Part shown: positions 7,216 through 9,146 of the stretch, piece by piece
How the letters are laid out: each line of letters begins with the position of its first letter
Position numbering within the stretch: position 1 is the stretch's first letter
Source: Actinomycetes bacterium
Lineage (GTDB): Bacteria > Actinomycetota > Acidimicrobiia > Acidimicrobiales > Microtrichaceae
DNA: 9,146 nucleotides
Assembly: GCA_023392475.1 (NCBI GenBank)
Contig: JAEVZA010000168.1
Span: 1 to 9,146 of the forward strand
Direction of reading: 5' to 3'
The notes under the pieces: generated by a model
The model's database searches: none
The model's input: the letters and a program-made list of their open reading frames with translations, nothing else
Told to the model about the DNA's origin: nothing
Position numbers and translations under genes: made by a program

Positions 7216-7998
7216 CTAACCAGCCGCCCCCGCCGACCAGTCGACGTCGACGAGGCCGGCGAGGTCGTCGGCGACCGCAGCGGTCGGCACCTCGACCGGC
7301 AGGTCGCCGCGCGTCGTGATCCCGCTCAGCACGAGCCCGAACGGCCATCCCAGCCGCGCGGCCAGGCGACCGTCGGTGTCGGGTCGGTCGCCCACGACGA
7401 CGCCGCCGTCGGGGCACCGGCGCCGCACGAGGTCGGCCATCGGGCCGTGCGGCTTCCCGGCGACCTCCGCCTCCGCGCCGCACGCCGTGGCGACGGCGGC
7501 CACGATGGCCCCGCACCCCGGGTGGATGCCGTCGGCACCGGGGAAGGTGGCGTCCACGTTCGACGCGAGGAACCGCGCGCCGCCGCGGACGGCGGCCGCC
7601 GCACGGTCGATCCGGCCGTAGTCGATGTCCCGCGCCAGGCCCACGACGAGCGCGTCGTACGCGACCCCGGCGGTCGACGGGTCGCCGGCGTCGGCGACGT
7701 CGACCCCCGCCTCCTCGAGCGCGGACACGAGGCCCCGGCCGCCGAGGCAGAGGACGTGCTCCCCCGGTTCGACGAGGCCGATCACGGCGTCGGCCGACGT
7801 GATGACGTCGCAGCCCGGCGGCACCCCCTGCTCGACGAGCCGGGCGGCGCGGTGGGCGCCGGACTCGGCCGAGTTGTTGGTGCAGAAGTGCACGCGGTCG
7901 CCCCGTTCGAGGAGCCGCGCCACCGCCGCCGCCGAGCCGGGGATCGGCACCTTCCCGCGCCACATCACGCCGTCGAGGTCGATCAGCCAGTCCGTCAC
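7216..7998 (-). CDS. HAD-superfamily phosphatase (class IIA cap), likely glycerol-3-phosphate phosphatase type
   Basis: This 260-residue cytoplasmic hydrolase has all four HAD motifs. Motif I is DLDGVMWRG (7-15; nucleophile D7, acid/base D9), motif II TNNS (40-43), motif III lysine K182 in AGKPHGPM (180-187), and motif IV GDRPDTD (203-209). The cap domain lies between motifs II and III (about 55-178), as in the NagD/p-nitrophenylphosphatase class. In M. tuberculosis the gene at this place, Rv1692, dephosphorylates glycerol 3-phosphate during lipid recycling. The same role is inferred here from position and family, but HAD substrates are hard to predict. The GTG start puts motif I seven residues in, which is normal, but the Shine-Dalgarno sequence is poor. 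It is the first gene of the leftward unit, so the promoter should lie in or near 7999-8178. It ends in TAG, 9 bases before tlyA. Family call is strong; substrate is tentative. Confidence 0.9.
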   Translation of the reverse strand: MTDWLIDLDGVMWRGKVPIPGSAAAVARLLERGDRVHFCTNNSAESGAHRAARLVEQGVPPGCDVITSADAVIGLVEPGEHVLCLGGRGLVSALEEAGVDVADAGDPSTAGVAYDALVVGLARDIDYGRIDRAAAAVRGGARFLASNVDATFPGADGIHPGCGAIVAAVATACGAEAEVAGKPHGPMADLVRRRCPDGGVVVGDRPDTDGRLAARLGWPFGLVLSGITTRGDLPVEVPTAAVADDLAGLVDVDWSAGAAG

Positions 7999-8112
7999 CG
8001 GTCCAGGCTGGCACAGGCCGAGCGGGGCGCCGGCACGCCGTCCGGGGCCGATCGCGGCACCCGGCCGGAATGGTCACCGCCGACGCCGCTGTGCAAGCCT
8101 GTCGCCGATCGC

Positions 8113-8132
8113 CGGGGGCGGCCGTGCCCCCG
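8113..8132 (+). promoter_or_regulatory. GC-rich hairpin in the fda leader
   Basis: CGGGGGC (8113-8119) pairs perfectly with GCCCCCG (8126-8132) around the six-base loop GGCCGT. It lies 46 bases before the aldolase start. There is no T-tract after it on either strand, so it is not a standard terminator. It could be a leader RNA structure or chance in GC-rich DNA. Confidence 0.35.
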
Positions 8133-8147
8133 TGCCCGTGTGCCCTG
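8124..8147 (+). repeat. Three tandem 8-base units beginning GTGCCC
   Basis: GTGCCCCC, GTGCCCGT and GTGCCCTG stand head to tail at 8124, 8132 and 8140. The first six bases are identical in all three units and the last two vary. The array sits 31 bases before the aldolase start. It may be a stacked protein-binding site or a slippage product; the first copy overlaps the hairpin's 3' arm. Confidence 0.4.
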
Positions 8148-8151
8148 GGAA

Positions 8152-8161
8152 GGGTCGACCC
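8152..8161. promoter_or_regulatory. Perfect palindrome GGGTCGACCC, candidate operator
   Basis: This perfect 10-base palindrome lies just before the aldolase ribosome binding site. Its centre (8156.5) is 21.5 bases from the centre of a second dyad, GTCCAC-G-GTGGAC (8172-8184), which overlaps the GTG start. Two helical turns between the centres would put both on the same DNA face. No regulator is identified, and short palindromes are common in GC-rich DNA. Confidence 0.35.
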
Positions 8162-8165
8162 GTCT

Positions 8166-8170
8166 GGAGG
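8166..8170 (+). promoter_or_regulatory. Shine-Dalgarno sequence of fda
   Basis: GGAGG lies 8 bases before the GTG at 8179. This perfect anti-16S match at optimal spacing fixes the start, although the frame is open far upstream. Confidence 0.88.
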
Positions 8171-8178
8171 AGTCCACG

Positions 8179-9066
8179 GTGGACGCGCAGCAGTTGGACA
8201 AGGTCAGCAAGGACCAGGGCTTCATCGCCGCACTGGATCAGAGCGGCGGCAGCACGCCCAAGGCGCTGCGCCTCTACGGGATCGAGGAGGACCGGTACTC
8301 GGGCGACGAGCAGATGTTCGACCTCATCCACCAGATGCGGACCCGGATCATCACCAGCCCCGCGTTCAACGGCGACCGCGTCCTCGGCGCCATCCTCTTC
8401 GAGCAGACGATGGACCGCGACATCGACGGCCGTGGGACCGCCGAGTACCTCTGGAGCGAGAAGCGCGTCGTCCCGTTCCTGAAGGTCGACAAGGGCCTCG
8501 CCGACGAGGCGGACGGCACCCAGGTCATGAAGCCGATGCCCGACCTCGACGCCCTCCTCGAGCGGGCCGTCGCCAAGGGCGTGTTCGGCACGAAGATGCG
8601 CTCCGTCATCAAGGTCGCGAACGAGGCCGGCATCACGGCGAACGTCGGGCAGCAGTTCGAGGTCGGCGCCCAGATCCTCGGTCACGGCCTGGTCCCGATC
8701 ATCGAGCCCGAGGTGGACATCAACAGCCCGTCGAAGGCCGAGGCCGAGGCGCTGCTCAAGGCCCGGATCCTCGCCGAGCTCGACTCGGTGCCCGCGGACC
8801 GGCAGATCATGCTGAAGCTCACGCTCCCCGAGACCGACGGCTTCTACACCGAGCTGGTCGAGCACCCGAAGGTGCTGCGGGTCGTCGCCCTCTCGGGCGG
8901 CTACAGCCGCGAGGAGGCGAACGCCCGCCTCGCCCGCAACCCCGGCGTGATCGCGAGCTTCTCCCGGGCCCTGACCGAGGGCCTCACGGCGCAGCAGAGC
9001 GACGACGAGTTCAACGCCGCCCTCGACGCGTCGATCGGCAGCATCTTCGCCGCCTCCACCACCTGA
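8179..9066 (+). CDS. fda: Class I fructose-bisphosphate aldolase
   Basis: This cytoplasmic glycolytic/gluconeogenic enzyme splits fructose 1,6-bisphosphate into dihydroxyacetone phosphate and glyceraldehyde 3-phosphate through a lysine Schiff base, without a metal. The 295-residue product resembles the Staphylococcus aureus class I enzyme along its whole length. It has GFIAALDQSGGSTPKAL (14-30), GAILFEQTMDR (70-80) and VVPFLKVDKGL (97-107). It also has LVPIIEPEVDIN (171-182; E176), the Schiff-base region MLKLTLPE (211-218; K213) and the phosphate-binding LSGGYSRE (238-245). None of the class II zinc histidine motifs are seen. The start is the GTG at 8179, set by GGAGG 8 bases upstream and by agreement with the family's N-terminus. 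The gene is divergent from the phosphatase operon and is followed by a stem-loop, so it is probably monocistronic. Codon use matches its neighbours. Confidence is very high for the family. Confidence 0.97.
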   Translation: MDAQQLDKVSKDQGFIAALDQSGGSTPKALRLYGIEEDRYSGDEQMFDLIHQMRTRIITSPAFNGDRVLGAILFEQTMDRDIDGRGTAEYLWSEKRVVPFLKVDKGLADEADGTQVMKPMPDLDALLERAVAKGVFGTKMRSVIKVANEAGITANVGQQFEVGAQILGHGLVPIIEPEVDINSPSKAEAEALLKARILAELDSVPADRQIMLKLTLPETDGFYTELVEHPKVLRVVALSGGYSREEANARLARNPGVIASFSRALTEGLTAQQSDDEFNAALDASIGSIFAASTT

Positions 9067-9096
9067 GGCACGGCGGCCGGGCGCTCCGCCCGTGCC
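9067..9096 (+). terminator. Possible terminator stem-loop after fda
   Basis: It begins directly after the aldolase TGA. GGCAC (9067-9071) pairs with GTGCC (9092-9096), and inside it GGGCG (9079-9083) pairs with CGCCC (9087-9091) around a CTC loop, leaving a seven-base bulge on the 5' side. No T-run follows, so it is at best an actinobacterial-style terminator lacking the U-tract, or a 3' stabilising hairpin. Confidence 0.4.
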
Positions 9097-9125
9097 GGCA
9101 CGATCCACGGAACCGGGCACGTCCC

Positions 9126-9141
9126 GCGCCGTCCACGGCGC
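9126..9141. repeat. Inverted repeat near the right edge
   Basis: GCGCCGT (9126-9132) and ACGGCGC (9135-9141) form a perfect 7-base inverted repeat with a CC spacer. It could be a second termination hairpin after fda or belong to a convergent gene beyond the window. The 50 bases from 9097 to the edge show no gene. Confidence 0.3.
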
Positions 9142-9146
9142 CGGGC

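Larger units (their letters stand above)
7999..8178. promoter_or_regulatory. Divergent intergenic region between the phosphatase operon and fda
   Basis: This 180-base spacer must carry or adjoin the promoters for both the leftward seven-gene unit and the rightward aldolase. No TA dinucleotide occurs anywhere in it, so a TANNNT-type -10 box is absent on both strands. I cannot place a -35/-10 pair. The half nearest the aldolase holds a 7-bp hairpin (8113-8132), three GTGCCC units at 8-base spacing (8124-8147), a 10-base palindrome (8152-8161) and a Shine-Dalgarno sequence. The half nearest the phosphatase shows only GC-rich sequence. The regulatory role is inferred from position. Confidence 0.6.

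Noticed and set aside
3893..7219. Plus-strand open frame of 1108 codons opposite recN, nadK and tlyA
   Set aside because: It is rich in Arg, Gly, His, Pro and Gln, has no recognisable domain and lies wholly opposite three well-identified genes. Long antisense open frames are expected at this GC content because the genes' third codon positions are G or C.
5519..8077. A single 852-codon minus-strand frame that would fuse upstream sequence to NAD kinase
   Set aside because: Only the last 292 residues resemble NAD kinase. The upstream part is an arginine-rich off-frame reading of tlyA and the phosphatase, and a GGAGG at 6405-6409 marks the true start.
6802..8178. Upstream in-frame extension of the aldolase frame
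   Set aside because: The frame is open back to 6802 but runs antisense to tlyA and the phosphatase with no aldolase similarity. The Shine-Dalgarno sequence at 8166 and family alignment set the start at 8179.
7999..8178. Search for a tRNA, small RNA gene or known riboswitch in the spacer
   Set aside because: No cloverleaf arms, CCA end or recognisable riboswitch core was seen. Only short GC-rich dyads occur.
8074..9120. Minus-strand open frame opposite the aldolase
   Set aside because: It has no family features and covers a complete, highly conserved class I aldolase on the other strand.
1..9146. Possible mobile element, toxin-antitoxin or defence system
   Set aside because: All eight genes are recognisable housekeeping families in a conserved order with uniform composition. 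No transposase, integrase, terminal repeats or small paired genes are seen.

Overview
The window is ordinary-looking chromosomal housekeeping DNA from a very GC-rich bacterium (over 70% G+C by eye, with GTG or ATG starts and codons ending mostly in C or G). Gene content and order point to Actinomycetota. The run HAD phosphatase, tlyA, nadK, recN, steA, steB matches the order known from Mycobacterium tuberculosis (Rv1692, Rv1694-Rv1698) and Corynebacterium. The poly-threonine linker in SteB and a murJ placed directly after steB would suit a deep-branching class such as Acidimicrobiia, but that is a guess. I see no mobile element, phage gene, CRISPR array, rRNA or tRNA.

Layout. Seven genes run leftward as one tight unit from 7998 down to the left edge: a HAD phosphatase (7216-7998), tlyA (6394-7206), nadK (5519-6397), recN (3848-5446), steA (2661-3851), steB (1564-2664) and murJ (1-1567, cut by the window edge). 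Four of the six junctions are 4-base start/stop overlaps (three GTGA, one ATGA) and one is a 9-base gap. The only real break is 72 bases between nadK and recN. To the right, after a 180-base divergent spacer (7999-8178), a class I fructose-bisphosphate aldolase runs rightward (8179-9066). It is followed by a GC-rich stem-loop that may be its terminator. No gene-free stretch exceeds 180 bases.

How the genes fit together. The leftward unit mixes metabolism (phosphatase, NADP supply), ribosome methylation (TlyA), DNA repair (RecN) and cell envelope work. SteA and SteB form a division-site complex in corynebacteria and MurJ flips lipid II, so the promoter-distal half looks like an envelope/division module. 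The aldolase is a separate glycolytic transcription unit with a strong Shine-Dalgarno sequence.

I did not find an undescribed multi-gene system. The points most worth a second look are: the divergent spacer, which contains no TA dinucleotide and so no classical -10 box on either strand; two dyads about 21.5 bp apart around the aldolase start; the threonine-rich linker and lack of cysteine in SteB, a family often labelled a copper transporter; the membrane-tethered thiamine-pyrophosphokinase-like domain of SteA; and murJ attached to steAB.
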